Below the pieces are notes generated by a model. The model had not been told where the DNA came from. It made no database searches and worked only from the letters and a program-made list of their open reading frames with translations. From a virus, in the IMG/VR virus record IMGVR_UViG_3300001683_000035, positions 1 to 43,111 of that record: a stretch of DNA of 43,111 bases. The stretch is one strand, 5' to 3'. Shown piece after piece: positions 1-8,383 of this stretch. Numbering within the stretch: position 1 is the stretch's first letter; each line of letters opens with the position of its first letter. Both the position numbers and the translations under genes were made by a program.

Positions 1-96
1 AGGGAGAACGCAGTGGAGTTTAAGCTCCCCAGAGAGAGGGTGATTATGGAAGATGACCCAGACCATAAAAATAACTGGGGGCGCTATAGAGAATAA
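1..96 (+). CDS. C-terminal end of an unidentified protein (cut by window edge)
   Basis: The first frame is open from the window edge to a TAA at 94-96 and encodes about 31 residues, charged and ending NNWGRYRE. Only this tail is visible, so no family can be assigned. In T4 the gene before the sheath gene is the large terminase gene 17, and that position is compatible here, but nothing in these residues proves it. About 100 bases of leader separate it from the sheath start. Confidence 0.55.
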   Translation, partial: RENAVEFKLPRERVIMEDDPDHKNNWGRYRE

Positions 97-118
97 AAAG
101 CATTTGCTGATTTTTAAA

Positions 119-127
119 ACTATTTAC
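119..127 (+). promoter_or_regulatory. ACTATTTAC motif, candidate late promoter element (sheath)
   Basis: ACTATTTAC preceded by AAA lies in the 103-base gap before the tail sheath start at 200. It is one of eight copies of a shared intergenic motif (others near 3039, 4846, 8349, 35483, 37545, 38319, 41583). Role as a late promoter element is inferred from recurrence and position only. Confidence 0.4.
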
Positions 128-199
128 AGAAGGTAAAAGCACCATAATATAAAAGTGCGCGGACAAGCACAAAAACTTTCACAAGGAGAGCACAGCACT

Positions 200-3025
200 A
201 TGTCAGTCAAGAAATTCAAATTTGTATCACCAGGGATCTTCGTAGCGGAGATTGATAACTCACAATTACCAGAAGAGCCCAGAGGGGTTGGCCCAGTAAT
301 TGTCGGCCGCGCCCTCAAAGGCCCAGCTCTTATGCCCGTTCAGGTAAACTCTTTTTCAGATTTTGTAGAAACATTTGGAGACCCCATTTTTGGTGGAGGA
401 AGTAGCGACACTTGGAGAGCCGGACCTAACGTTTCGGGCCCTTCTTATGCGACATATGCTGCTCAAGCTTATTTGAAAAACAAGACTCCTTGTGTCTTCG
501 TAAGACTAGCTGGTGTTGAAGCAGAGACAGCTGCAAACACTTATTTAGGACGAGCCGGCTGGGAAGCCAGTGAGACTGATATTACCTCAGCCGACTCCAC
601 TGGTGGGGCATTTGGTTTGTTTCTTGTCGATTCAGGTTCAACCCCGTCAGCTCTTGGAACGGGATCACTGGCAGCAGTGTTCTATTGCAAGACAGGTGTT
701 GTTGAACTTTCTGGAACAATGGCAGACGGCTCCACTATAGCCACAGGCACCGCTGGCTTGTTCCAATCTACTGGCGATGGACATCAGTTTACTGCGCAGG
801 TTCGGGATGAAGACGGCATAACTGACAAGGTTGTTTTCAATTTCAATGAGAACAGCAAGTTGTATGCTCGTAGTGTATTCAACACAAATCCAACTCTTTT
901 GAACGAAACCACAAACGTTGCAGCGTCTAGGAAATCTTATTTCTTGGGTGAAACTTTTGATAGGAACATAGAAGACAACTGCACGCCCACGAACACAACT
1001 CTAGGCATTATTTTAGGACTAGCATCCGGCTCGGTACAACAGCATATCCAAGATATGCAGCTAGCACCCCCTAATACTGGGTGGTTCATATCGCAGGATC
1101 TTGGCTTGGCTTCAAACTACAGCGCTCTGAGCATGCAAAAGCTGTTCAGGTTCATTGGTCTTGACAATGGCGAGTGGCCACAATCGAATCTCAAGATGTC
1201 TATTACAGACATCAAAGCATCTCCAAATGAAGATGCACCGTTTGGCACCTTTGATGTGCAAATAAGAAAGATAGGCGATAGCGACAATAATGTTCAGCCT
1301 GTTGAGACATTCAGCAATGTCAACCTCAACCCCAACTCTTCTAAGTATCTCGCCAGGGTGATTGGCGACGCTTACACACAGTGGGACCATAGTCAAAAAC
1401 GATACCTTGCAAAGGGCGACTATGTAAATCAGTCTCGCTATGTGAGAGTGGAAATCGACGATCAGGTTGCAAATGGCGTATCAGATCCCAAGTATCTCCC
1501 CTTTGGAGTATATGGGCCTTCTAAGTATACTGGAATTCAAATCTCTAGCGGTACCGCAATCACATATGATGATGATAAGTTCATTTTAGGAAACGCTTCA
1601 ATCCCACGTTCTTTGGCTTCAGCGTCTTTTCTGATTAACGTTGGCGATCTAACTGGAGACTTGACTTGTTCTTTCAAGTTCCCAGAAGTTCCATTGCGAA
1701 TAAGCAGTTCATCTGGTGTCATTACGAACCAAAAGAATGCTTACTTTGGAGCAACCACAAACCAAACTACTTCAAATAGACTACAAAGAGACATTATTGA
1801 TATGGTCAGAAGAAAACCTGACGCACTGGATGACAATTCCATTGCTGGAACAGCCGTACTAGATTACTCTTGGGTGTTCTCACTCGATGATGTCAAGACA
1901 GGCGCCGCAGGAACTCTTGGGGTATACGCATCAGGCTCCCGAGCAGACGGATCTTCAATTAGCGCGACAGGCTCTAATGACTATACCGATACAATTGACG
2001 CAGGCCATAACAAGTTTACTACAGTATTTCAGGGCGGCTTTGATGGTCTAGATATCCGCGAAAGAGAGCCTTTCCGAAACACTCTCTTGGCTGGTGCCGG
2101 AGGAAATGCCTCGATTGTGTCCGCATATGCTTCAATAGAGAGGGCCATCGACGCCGTTTCTGATGCTGAAGTTGTGGAATGCAACATGATGTCAATTCCT
2201 GGGGTAACAGAGCCAACTCTCACTTCCAAACTTATTGATGTTTGTGAAGCGAGAGCAGATGCCTTGGCCATCATTGACTTAGAGAATGGATACGTTCCGA
2301 CCACCGAAGGAACTTCAGTCGAATATGGCTCGGTACAATCGACCATTAGCACTTTGAATCAGAGAAATCTTAACAGCAGCTATGGTTGTGCTTACTATCC
2401 ATGGGTGCAGGTTGTCGATACCGTGACCACAGGAGGCTCCTTGTGGGTGCCACCTAGTGTTGTAGTGTTGGGAACTCTCGCTTCTAGTGAAGCGAACAGC
2501 GAACTTTGGTTTGCTCCAGCTGGATTTACCAGAGGTGGATTGACAGAAGGTAGCGCAGGCTTACCAGTCTCTAATGTTAGAGAGAGGCTCTCGTCAGATG
2601 ACAGAGACAAGCTCTACACCGCTAACGTCAATCCGATTGCTCAATTCCCAGCAGAGGGCATTGTAATCTTCGGACAGAAGACCTTGCAAGTAACTCGATC
2701 TGCTCTTGATAGAGTAAATGTGAGAAGGCTCCTCATCTATGTGAAGAGAGAAATCTCCAGGATTGCTTCTACGTTGCTGTTCGATCAGAACGTAAAATCA
2801 ACTTGGAATCGATTCTTGGGCCAAGCAAACCCATTCTTGGGAAGTGTAAAAACACGCCTAGGCTTGCTTGATTATAAGATTATCTTAGATGAGACAACGA
2901 CAACCCCTGACTTGATTGATAGGAACGTCATGTACGCTAAGATCTTCTTGAAGCCTGCCAAGGCAATAGAATTCATCGCACTTGATTTTGTTATCACAAG
3001 ATCCGGAGCAAGTTTTGATGACTAA
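200..3025 (+). CDS. Contractile tail sheath protein (T4 gp18-like)
   Basis: This is the tail sheath subunit, which polymerises around the tail tube and contracts to drive it through the cell envelope. The N-terminus begins MSVKKFKFVSPGIFVAEIDNS, a typical gp18-type opening in which the chain enters the sheath core at an SPGI/V-x-E segment. The C-terminus (KPAKAIEFIALDFVITRSG) matches the conserved sheath core strand at the end of the family. At 941 residues it is longer than T4 gp18 (659), so the middle (roughly 130-600) probably carries extra surface domains. I chose ATG 200, preceded by AAGGAGAG at 183-190, over an upstream GTG at 155 that only adds 15 unrelated residues. It is followed directly by the tail tube gene, as in T4. 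Confidence 0.95.
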   Translation: MSVKKFKFVSPGIFVAEIDNSQLPEEPRGVGPVIVGRALKGPALMPVQVNSFSDFVETFGDPIFGGGSSDTWRAGPNVSGPSYATYAAQAYLKNKTPCVFVRLAGVEAETAANTYLGRAGWEASETDITSADSTGGAFGLFLVDSGSTPSALGTGSLAAVFYCKTGVVELSGTMADGSTIATGTAGLFQSTGDGHQFTAQVRDEDGITDKVVFNFNENSKLYARSVFNTNPTLLNETTNVAASRKSYFLGETFDRNIEDNCTPTNTTLGIILGLASGSVQQHIQDMQLAPPNTGWFISQDLGLASNYSALSMQKLFRFIGLDNGEWPQSNLKMSITDIKASPNEDAPFGTFDVQIRKIGDSDNNVQPVETFSNVNLNPNSSKYLARVIGDAYTQWDHSQKRYLAKGDYVNQSRYVRVEIDDQVANGVSDPKYLPFGVYGPSKYTGIQISSGTAITYDDDKFILGNASIPRSLASASFLINVGDLTGDLTCSFKFPEVPLRISSSSGVITNQKNAYFGATTNQTTSNRLQRDIIDMVRRKPDALDDNSIAGTAVLDYSWVFSLDDVKTGAAGTLGVYASGSRADGSSISATGSNDYTDTIDAGHNKFTTVFQGGFDGLDIREREPFRNTLLAGAGGNASIVSAYASIERAIDAVSDAEVVECNMMSIPGVTEPTLTSKLIDVCEARADALAIIDLENGYVPTTEGTSVEYGSVQSTISTLNQRNLNSSYGCAYYPWVQVVDTVTTGGSLWVPPSVVVLGTLASSEANSELWFAPAGFTRGGLTEGSAGLPVSNVRERLSSDDRDKLYTANVNPIAQFPAEGIVIFGQKTLQVTRSALDRVNVRRLLIYVKREISRIASTLLFDQNVKSTWNRFLGQANPFLGSVKTRLGLLDYKIILDETTTTPDLIDRNVMYAKIFLKPAKAIEFIALDFVITRSGASFDD

Positions 3026-3038
3026 AATAAAAAATAAA

Positions 3039-3047
3039 ACTATTTAT
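3039..3047 (+). promoter_or_regulatory. ACTATTTAT motif, candidate late promoter element (tube)
   Basis: AAAACTATTTATAG lies in the 55-base gap between sheath and tube genes, 33 bases before the tube ATG. It is the same motif as before the sheath gene, and is followed by AACGCTTAT, a string that also follows the copy at 38319. Late promoter function is inferred. Confidence 0.45.
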
Positions 3048-3080
3048 AGTAACGCTTATAATAAAGGGAGAAAATAAAAA

Positions 3081-3668
3081 ATGGCATTTTGGAGTACAGC
3101 AAACATTACAGATCCTAAAAGGAACCATCGCTGGCTTTTTGAGCTTGGTAGCACCAATGCGGACACTAATGATTTTTCGGCTAACATCGCATACATTTGT
3201 AAAAAAACTAGTCGGCCGTCTATTGAGATTAACGCAGCAGAACACAAGTTCCTAAACCACACTTTCTATTATCCTGGCAACGTTACATATGAAGCCCTCT
3301 CTGTTACCTTAGTTGACCCATCGGATCCTGACTCTTCGGCGAACTTACATAAACTTATTCAGCACTCTGGCTATGTTCTTCCAACAAACATCACTGATAC
3401 TGTCGGTGACGGAGGCGCACAGGCTGGGACAACTAGTAAGTTTAGAGCCACGCAGGCGATTGGTAACACCGCTAGAATCAGAATGATAGACGGCGATGGC
3501 AATGACGTTGAAGTCATTACACTCCAGAACCCATGGATCTCAAAAGTTGACTTTGGTGGCGATTTAGCTTATGATAGTGATGACTTGATGGAAATCACTT
3601 TGGATATCAGGTTTGATTGGTTCTTGATGACATCTGCTTTGGGCGGCGATACGAATATCTTAGCTTAG
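3081..3668 (+). CDS. Tail tube protein (T4 gp19-like)
   Basis: This encodes the major tail tube subunit that stacks as hexamers inside the sheath. The 195-residue product starts MAFWSTANITDPKRNHRWLF, and the KRN-x-RW-x-F/L segment is characteristic of gp19-like tube proteins. It is slightly longer than T4 gp19 (163 residues). The C-terminal DIRFDWF strand also fits the family. AAAGGGAG at 3064-3071 precedes the ATG at normal spacing. Its position straight after the sheath gene matches T4 gene order 18-19. Confidence 0.93.
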   Translation: MAFWSTANITDPKRNHRWLFELGSTNADTNDFSANIAYICKKTSRPSIEINAAEHKFLNHTFYYPGNVTYEALSVTLVDPSDPDSSANLHKLIQHSGYVLPTNITDTVGDGGAQAGTTSKFRATQAIGNTARIRMIDGDGNDVEVITLQNPWISKVDFGGDLAYDSDDLMEITLDIRFDWFLMTSALGGDTNILA

Positions 3669-3701
3669 CTGGCTAATAAAGCTTAAATTCTTTTATATTG
3701 T

Positions 3702-3733
3702 GTTGTATCGTGTATATGTAGGCATGATACAAC
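3702..3733 (+). repeat. Inverted repeat between tube and gp26-like genes
   Basis: Arms GTTGTATCGTG (3702-3712) and CATGATACAAC (3723-3733) are reverse complements except for one position, with a 10-base spacer. No T run follows, so it is not a standard terminator. It ends 18 bases before the ATG at 3752, so it could be an operator or an mRNA stem upstream of the ribosome binding site. Function unknown. Confidence 0.5.
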
Positions 3734-3751
3734 CAAAGAGAAGAGGTGGAA

Positions 3752-4639
3752 ATGACAAAAAGAAATAATGAGGAACGTTTGGGCCTCCCTTCGACGGGAG
3801 CCAAAGGCGCTGACGATCCTCCTGTTGAAACAGGGACACCTGAAGGCGCCTTATCCTATGTCAATCCAACAGAATTCGTAGATTTGCCATCGAAAGGTAA
3901 GTTCTACAAAGAGGGCCATCCGCTTCATGGTAAAGCAGAAGTTGAGGTTCGGGAAATGACAGCGAAAGAAGAAGACATCTTGTCTTCAAAATCCTTGATT
4001 CAGAAGGGCGTAGTTTTGGATAGACTATTACAAAGCGTTCTTGTTGATAAGACAATAAATGTAGAGGATTTGTTGGTTGGCGATAAGAGCGCCATACTAA
4101 TGGCAGTTAGAATTAGTGGATATGGGGAAGAGTACGAGACGAAGGTGACCTGTCCTGGCTGCACATCGGTTTCCAAAGGCTCTTTCAATCTAAATGAGTG
4201 TGATGTCCGCAGCCCGTATTCTCCCGAAACGTGCGAAGACGAAAAGATATCTTCTGCTATAACAGAGACACCGGATGGCACATATCTAGTTAATTTACCC
4301 AGGAGCAAAGCACAGGTTGAGCTTAGGATGCTGTCGGGGAAAGAGGAAAAGAAGATAGTTGCACACCAAGAGATGAGAAGGAAGAAAAAGCTTCCGGAGA
4401 ATATCTTGACAACTCAATTTAAGATACTAATTCAATCTGTCAATAATAGTGCGGAACCACACCATGTAGCCGGCTTTGTAGATAATATGCCAGCACTAGA
4501 TTCTAGGTTCCTAAGAAAAGTTATGGTTGAAATATCGCCAAATGTTGATTTAACGCAGGAGTTCGTCTGCGAAGAGTGTGGCTACGAACAGGACATGGGG
4601 GTTCCTATTTCAGCGGACTTTTTTTGGCCTGAGCACTGA
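3752..4639 (+). CDS. Baseplate hub assembly protein (T4 gp26-like)
   Basis: The 295-residue protein matches the T4 base plate protein family that contains gp26. Recognisable segments are NPTEFVDLPSKGKFY near residue 30, MTAKEEDIL near 70, DRLLQSVLVDKTINVEDLLVGDK near 90, and VRISGYGEEYETKVTCPGC near 120. It has two CxxC pairs (CPGC mid-protein and CEECGYEQ near the end) that could bind one zinc. ATG 3752 follows AGAGGTGG; a GTG two codons upstream is less likely because it overlaps that site. The frame ends SADFFWPEH in a run of seven T, and the alternative frame at that run leads into the next small gene. In many tailed phages the position between tube and tape measure holds tail assembly chaperones. 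Confidence 0.85.
   Translation: MTKRNNEERLGLPSTGAKGADDPPVETGTPEGALSYVNPTEFVDLPSKGKFYKEGHPLHGKAEVEVREMTAKEEDILSSKSLIQKGVVLDRLLQSVLVDKTINVEDLLVGDKSAILMAVRISGYGEEYETKVTCPGCTSVSKGSFNLNECDVRSPYSPETCEDEKISSAITETPDGTYLVNLPRSKAQVELRMLSGKEEKKIVAHQEMRRKKKLPENILTTQFKILIQSVNNSAEPHHVAGFVDNMPALDSRFLRKVMVEISPNVDLTQEFVCEECGYEQDMGVPISADFFWPEH
4619..4625 (+). other. Run of seven T, candidate ribosomal frameshift site
   Basis: Codons TTT TTT TGG near the end of the gp26-like frame sit on TTTTTTT. A +1 (or -2) shift here changes the reading from FFWPEH-stop to FFGLSTEYMESV, entering the small downstream frame, which is open from at least 4578 to 4805. The frame relationship is seen in the sequence; use of the shift is inferred. 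Confidence 0.45.
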
Positions 4640-4643
4640 ATAC

Positions 4644-4805
4644 ATGGAGAGTGTTTATGAACAGTTTTTTGTTCTTAAATACCACGGCGGATGGAGCTTC
4701 ATTGAGTCGTATAATCTTCCAATACAATTGAGGAACTGGTTTGTCAAGAGGTTGGCCAAGCAGCTAGAAGATGAAAGCGACGCAATAAAGAAAGCATCCA
4801 AGTAA
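4644..4805 (+). CDS. Small tail/baseplate assembly chaperone-like protein, possibly made by frameshift
   Basis: From ATG 4644 this gives 53 residues: a short helical protein with EQFFVLKYHGGWSF and NLPIQLRNWFVKRL segments that I recognise as common in marine T4-like phages right after the gp26-like gene. The frame is open upstream to 4578, and the family-like residues FFGLSTEY begin before the first ATG, exactly at the seven-T run. No good ribosome binding site precedes 4644 (GCACTGAATAC). This suggests expression as a C-terminal extension of the gp26-like protein by +1/-2 frameshifting, analogous in layout to lambda G/GT chaperones. Independent translation from 4644 by coupling remains possible. 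It is followed by a strong terminator. Confidence 0.65.
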   Translation: MESVYEQFFVLKYHGGWSFIESYNLPIQLRNWFVKRLAKQLEDESDAIKKASK

Positions 4806-4809
4806 GAAA

Positions 4810-4838
4810 GGGCACCTAGCTAGGTGCCCTTTTCTTTT
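4810..4838 (+). terminator. Rho-independent terminator
   Basis: GGGCACCTAG/CTAGGTGCCC (4810-4829) is a perfect 20-base palindrome followed by TTTTCTTTT and preceded by AAGAAA. It is a strong intrinsic terminator closing the tube/gp26-like transcript. Confidence 0.92.
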
Positions 4839-4845
4839 GTGGAAA

Positions 4846-4854
4846 ACTATTTAT
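4846..4854 (+). promoter_or_regulatory. ACTATTTAT motif, candidate late promoter element
   Basis: AAAACTATTTATTC begins 8 bases after the terminator T run and ends 34 bases before the ATG at 4889. Location straight after a terminator and before a new gene is what a promoter element would show. Confidence 0.48.
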
Positions 4855-4888
4855 TCGTAGAATTACATTCTACAAAGGAGCTGTTGTT

Positions 4889-5227
4889 ATGGAAGACAAA
4901 GATTTAGTACCGGCCGTGATTGACTTTGCTGAGGCCAGAGACCAAAATGGTGAACTGAAAGAATCATGGGGTATCGCTTTTGGTTCTCTGATGAGGTGGG
5001 TAATGCCAGCTCTTTTCGATCCGAACAACCTGTTTCCTCTTGAGATAAGAGGGAATAAACAAGAGGTGCAGAGTTTGGCTAGAGTACTGGCCAGAGAGAA
5101 GAACTACTTGAGATCCTGGAAAGACCATGGACTAGACAACCCTCAAACATATAAAAGCAAAAGCAAATTAGATAAAGCAGTTGGACAATTTGAAAGAACA
5201 ACAGGGCTCAAATGGCCGTTTAAGTAA
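4889..5227 (+). CDS. Conserved phage protein of unknown function, tail region
   Basis: This encodes 112 residues with no signal peptide or membrane segment. The C-terminus (LRSWKDHGLDNPQTYKSK, then TGLKWPFK) resembles short conserved proteins in the tail regions of marine T4-like phages, but I cannot assign a role. AAAGGAG at 4874-4880 gives a good start. It sits between the chaperone-like gene and the tape measure gene, so a role in tail assembly is likely by context only. Confidence 0.8.
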   Translation: MEDKDLVPAVIDFAEARDQNGELKESWGIAFGSLMRWVMPALFDPNNLFPLEIRGNKQEVQSLARVLAREKNYLRSWKDHGLDNPQTYKSKSKLDKAVGQFERTTGLKWPFK

Positions 5228-5255
5228 AAAGAAAACCTAGGGAAACCACAAAGAA

Positions 5256-8200
5256 ATGGCAGATACAAAAGATGAACTACTAGGCGCAGCAGAAGCTGCG
5301 GCAAAGCTAAATAAAGAATTGGCGAAAATCCAAAACTCTAAAGCTTTGCAAGATCTAAAAAATGATACCACCGCTGCTCAAGAAGAGATAAAACTATATC
5401 AAGATAATATGGGACTCTTGAGCCAGACTATGACTAACACTGCGAAAGAGAATTTTAATCTTTTGGAGCATGAACTTGGCGCGCAACAAAGAATAATAGA
5501 AAATAAGATAAAAGAAAGAGACCTAGAAATTGAGAAGATAGAGTTGATAAAAGGACAACTCAAAGAAAACGAAGATCTTTCTGCATCCCACCAAAACCTC
5601 CTTGCGACTCTTCGCCAAGAGAATGTAGAAGACGAAGGAAGGCTTGTAACGGCCGGAAAAACTACCCAAGCATACCAGGCGATGGGTACTATTATAAACA
5701 AGAACTATGAAGTTCTCACCAAGATCGGCGGTGTCATGGGCCTCCAAAGAAATATGCTTGTTGATGGTGTGAAATATTATGGCGAGCAATATAAAGCTGT
5801 TGTGCAAAACGTGCAAGGATGGGGCGCCCTAGAAAAACGAATGGCCGGCGCCGGTAAAACGCAGGCGATGATGCTAGGCGGCCTGAACGGTGCTATCAAG
5901 CATACGAAAGCACTAGGGGTGGTGGCCGCCAATGCAGCAAAATCGTTTTTTGATATATTCAGCGTCTCTAACATACTAGGCTCGGTAATAAAAAAGATAT
6001 GGAGTACAAGCCTAGGCTTCATGAAGGAAATATCCGCAGCAACATCTCAATTTAATGCAGCATCTGGTACCGCAGGAACGATGGCGAAAGATGTGACTGC
6101 TGCTATGGATTTTGGCATAGGCGTAAGCGCCGCCGAAGTTGGCGAAGCAGCCAGTGGGTTGGCCAATAGCTTTACTGAATTTACTTCTGTGTCTGGAGAC
6201 GCGAGAACATCCTTGGTAAAAACAGCATCAGGCTTAGGAAGGCTTGGCATCAGTTCTACAACGACTGGTAAGAATTTGCAGTTTATGACAAAAGCGATGG
6301 GGCAATCTTCAGAGGACGCAGAGAATACACTAAAAGGATTAGCTTCCGCAGCATCTACTTTAGGTAAAACACCAGCTGCTCTAATGGAAGACTTGGGAAG
6401 CTTTAGTGGAGACTTGGCTGCTTATGGATCAGAGTGGGAAGATGTTCTTCTTGGTGCCGCAGCAGCAGCAAAACAAAGCGGACTAGAAATGAGCAAACTA
6501 ATGTCACTAACAGAGAAGTTTACGACATTTGATTCGGCAGCTACTGCCGTTGGCGGATTGAACGCATTGCTCGGCGGAGACTTTGTTAACTCACTAGAAA
6601 TGATGGAAGCAGCTGCCCAAGGTCCAGAGCGCGTTGCTGGTATGCTAAGTGATGCTATGAAAGCAGGCGGCAAGAGTTTTGAGATGATGTCTTTCTGGGA
6701 AAGAAAGGCTTTGGCAGAGCAAGTAGGAATGACCACTTCAGAGCTGTCAATGTTGATGGGGATCGAAACAGAAGAAGGCAAGAAAGCAAAGGCAGAAGCA
6801 CAAGCGAAATCCAAAGCACAAGAGAACTACAGAAAGATACTTTCCAGCACTGTTGACATAGCAAGAAGGTTAGAGCTTTTTTGGAAAGGGCTGTTCGGAA
6901 GTAAAAAGTTGATGACGGCAATGTCAGATGGTATTGAGGCAATAATGGATGCGCTAAAAACACCAGCTGTAAAGAATGCAATTGATGAGATAGGCATCCT
7001 TATGGGCAAGGCTCTTAAGTTTGGTGCCAAAATTCTTCCAGATGTTGTTGCTGCCGTAATCTGGCTCATGGAATCGTTTCAGTCTCTTGTCAACTTTTTT
7101 GGTGGCTCTGGAACAAGCGCCATCGTAGCTTTTATTGTTGTGTTGGGCTCTCTAAAGCTAGCTAGTGGATTAGCTGCCGTGGCTATGAACAAGATGATAT
7201 CAGGTACCTCAGCTGGTATATCTAAGGTGGGCAACAAGGCAGCAGAAGGGGCCGGCAAGATGCTTGGCTTTACAGAAAAAGTTGACAAGGGCAGCGATGC
7301 GATGAAGAAATCCGGCCCGAAGGCTGCTAGTGCTGTTGGACCCCTATTGGCTTTCGGCGCTGCTATACTTATGATTGGTGCTGGTATTGGTCTCGCGGCA
7401 TACGGCTTCTCTCTTTTGGTTGCGTCGTTCAATGGTATCACAAATGCCGGAATGGCTTTGGGCGCAGTTGCCATAGTGATGGGCGGCTTTGTTCTTGTGC
7501 TGCTTCTTATGATACCAGTTATTAGTGCTCTGGGCGCTGTAACTTATGCCGTCGGAGCGCCTCTGTTAGCTTTAGGTTTGGTTTTCCTAATGATGGGTGT
7601 CGGTGTCTTGGCAGCGGCATTTGGAATATCTCTGTTAGTTGCAGCACTAAATGGTGTTAGTGCAGAGGTATTGTGGGAACAATCAAAATCGCTTATGCTC
7701 TTAGGAGCAGCAATAGCAATCATCAGCGCCGCATCCGTTTTGGCCGGCCCAGGGTTGGTAATATTGAGCCTGGGTCTTGTGGGCTTGGCAGGCGCATTAT
7801 TTATATTGTCTTTCCCTTTGAGTAAAATATCAGAAGACTTGACGAACCTTATGAGTGTTATGATAATGCCAAAGACCAAGGGTTCGTCTATGTTTGCGCA
7901 AATCAGTTCAGAGATCCCGACAGCAATTGGCCATATCAACGCATTCACAGAAGCCTGGGAAAAAATGATTAAGGCAGTGAATATGATGGCAACTAATCCA
8001 AAGCCAACAATAATCACCACCATAATGATGGAAAGGTTGTTTGGGAGCATATCTTCCGTAAGTCCAAAATCAGCAGCTAGCACTGTAAGGGTTATTGAGA
8101 AAGCGAAAGAATATCAAAAAGAAGTTGTAAAGAACAAGGACAATGTTGACGCTCTCGTTGAACTACTCAAGGCGAAGGGCGATGTTCCGGGCGGCGGATC

Positions 8201-8333
8201 CGGCGGCGGCCCATCTTTAGATGGCGCAGTTATTAGGCTTGAAGTGGGTGGCAATCGATTTGGCGACTACATAATCAAAACAAATACTGAATATGCTAAC
8301 AGAACTGGACTGGGAGAGTATACGGCTAGCTAA
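5256..8333 (+). CDS. Tail tape measure protein
   Basis: At 1025 residues this is the longest protein of the tail block. It has the usual tape measure layout: an Ala/Lys/Glu-rich coiled-coil N-terminus (about 1-130), a long helical Ala/Gly-rich middle, and a cluster of hydrophobic segments between about residues 690 and 855 (for example LAFGAAILMIGAGIGLAAYG and LLALGLVFLMMGVGVLAAAF). A Gly-rich linker (PGGGSGGG near 975) precedes a short C-terminal domain. Tape measure proteins set tail length and often leave the tail tip to act at the inner membrane; the T4 counterpart is gp29. ATG 5256 has only a weak upstream purine stretch. Confidence 0.85.
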   Translation: MADTKDELLGAAEAAAKLNKELAKIQNSKALQDLKNDTTAAQEEIKLYQDNMGLLSQTMTNTAKENFNLLEHELGAQQRIIENKIKERDLEIEKIELIKGQLKENEDLSASHQNLLATLRQENVEDEGRLVTAGKTTQAYQAMGTIINKNYEVLTKIGGVMGLQRNMLVDGVKYYGEQYKAVVQNVQGWGALEKRMAGAGKTQAMMLGGLNGAIKHTKALGVVAANAAKSFFDIFSVSNILGSVIKKIWSTSLGFMKEISAATSQFNAASGTAGTMAKDVTAAMDFGIGVSAAEVGEAASGLANSFTEFTSVSGDARTSLVKTASGLGRLGISSTTTGKNLQFMTKAMGQSSEDAENTLKGLASAASTLGKTPAALMEDLGSFSGDLAAYGSEWEDVLLGAAAAAKQSGLEMSKLMSLTEKFTTFDSAATAVGGLNALLGGDFVNSLEMMEAAAQGPERVAGMLSDAMKAGGKSFEMMSFWERKALAEQVGMTTSELSMLMGIETEEGKKAKAEAQAKSKAQENYRKILSSTVDIARRLELFWKGLFGSKKLMTAMSDGIEAIMDALKTPAVKNAIDEIGILMGKALKFGAKILPDVVAAVIWLMESFQSLVNFFGGSGTSAIVAFIVVLGSLKLASGLAAVAMNKMISGTSAGISKVGNKAAEGAGKMLGFTEKVDKGSDAMKKSGPKAASAVGPLLAFGAAILMIGAGIGLAAYGFSLLVASFNGITNAGMALGAVAIVMGGFVLVLLLMIPVISALGAVTYAVGAPLLALGLVFLMMGVGVLAAAFGISLLVAALNGVSAEVLWEQSKSLMLLGAAIAIISAASVLAGPGLVILSLGLVGLAGALFILSFPLSKISEDLTNLMSVMIMPKTKGSSMFAQISSEIPTAIGHINAFTEAWEKMIKAVNMMATNPKPTIITTIMMERLFGSISSVSPKSAASTVRVIEKAKEYQKEVVKNKDNVDALVELLKAKGDVPGGGSGGGPSLDGAVIRLEVGGNRFGDYIIKTNTEYANRTGLGEYTAS

Positions 8334-8348
8334 AAAACTTTTTACTTT

Positions 8349-8357
8349 TCTATTTAT
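8349..8357 (+). promoter_or_regulatory. TCTATTTAT motif, candidate late promoter element
   Basis: TTCTATTTATAGGG lies in the 50-base gap after the tape measure gene, 26 bases before the next ATG. It differs from the other copies by T instead of A at the first position. Confidence 0.4.
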
Positions 8358-8383
8358 AGGGAGAAGATAAGAGGGTTTTTAGA

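Noticed and set aside
155-199. Upstream GTG start for the sheath gene
   Set aside because: It adds 15 residues without sheath character; ATG 200 has a better ribosome binding site and begins with the family N-terminus.
7544-8083. 179-residue minus-strand hydrophobic frame opposite the tape measure gene
   Set aside because: Mirror of hydrophobic codons in the tape measure protein; no independent evidence.
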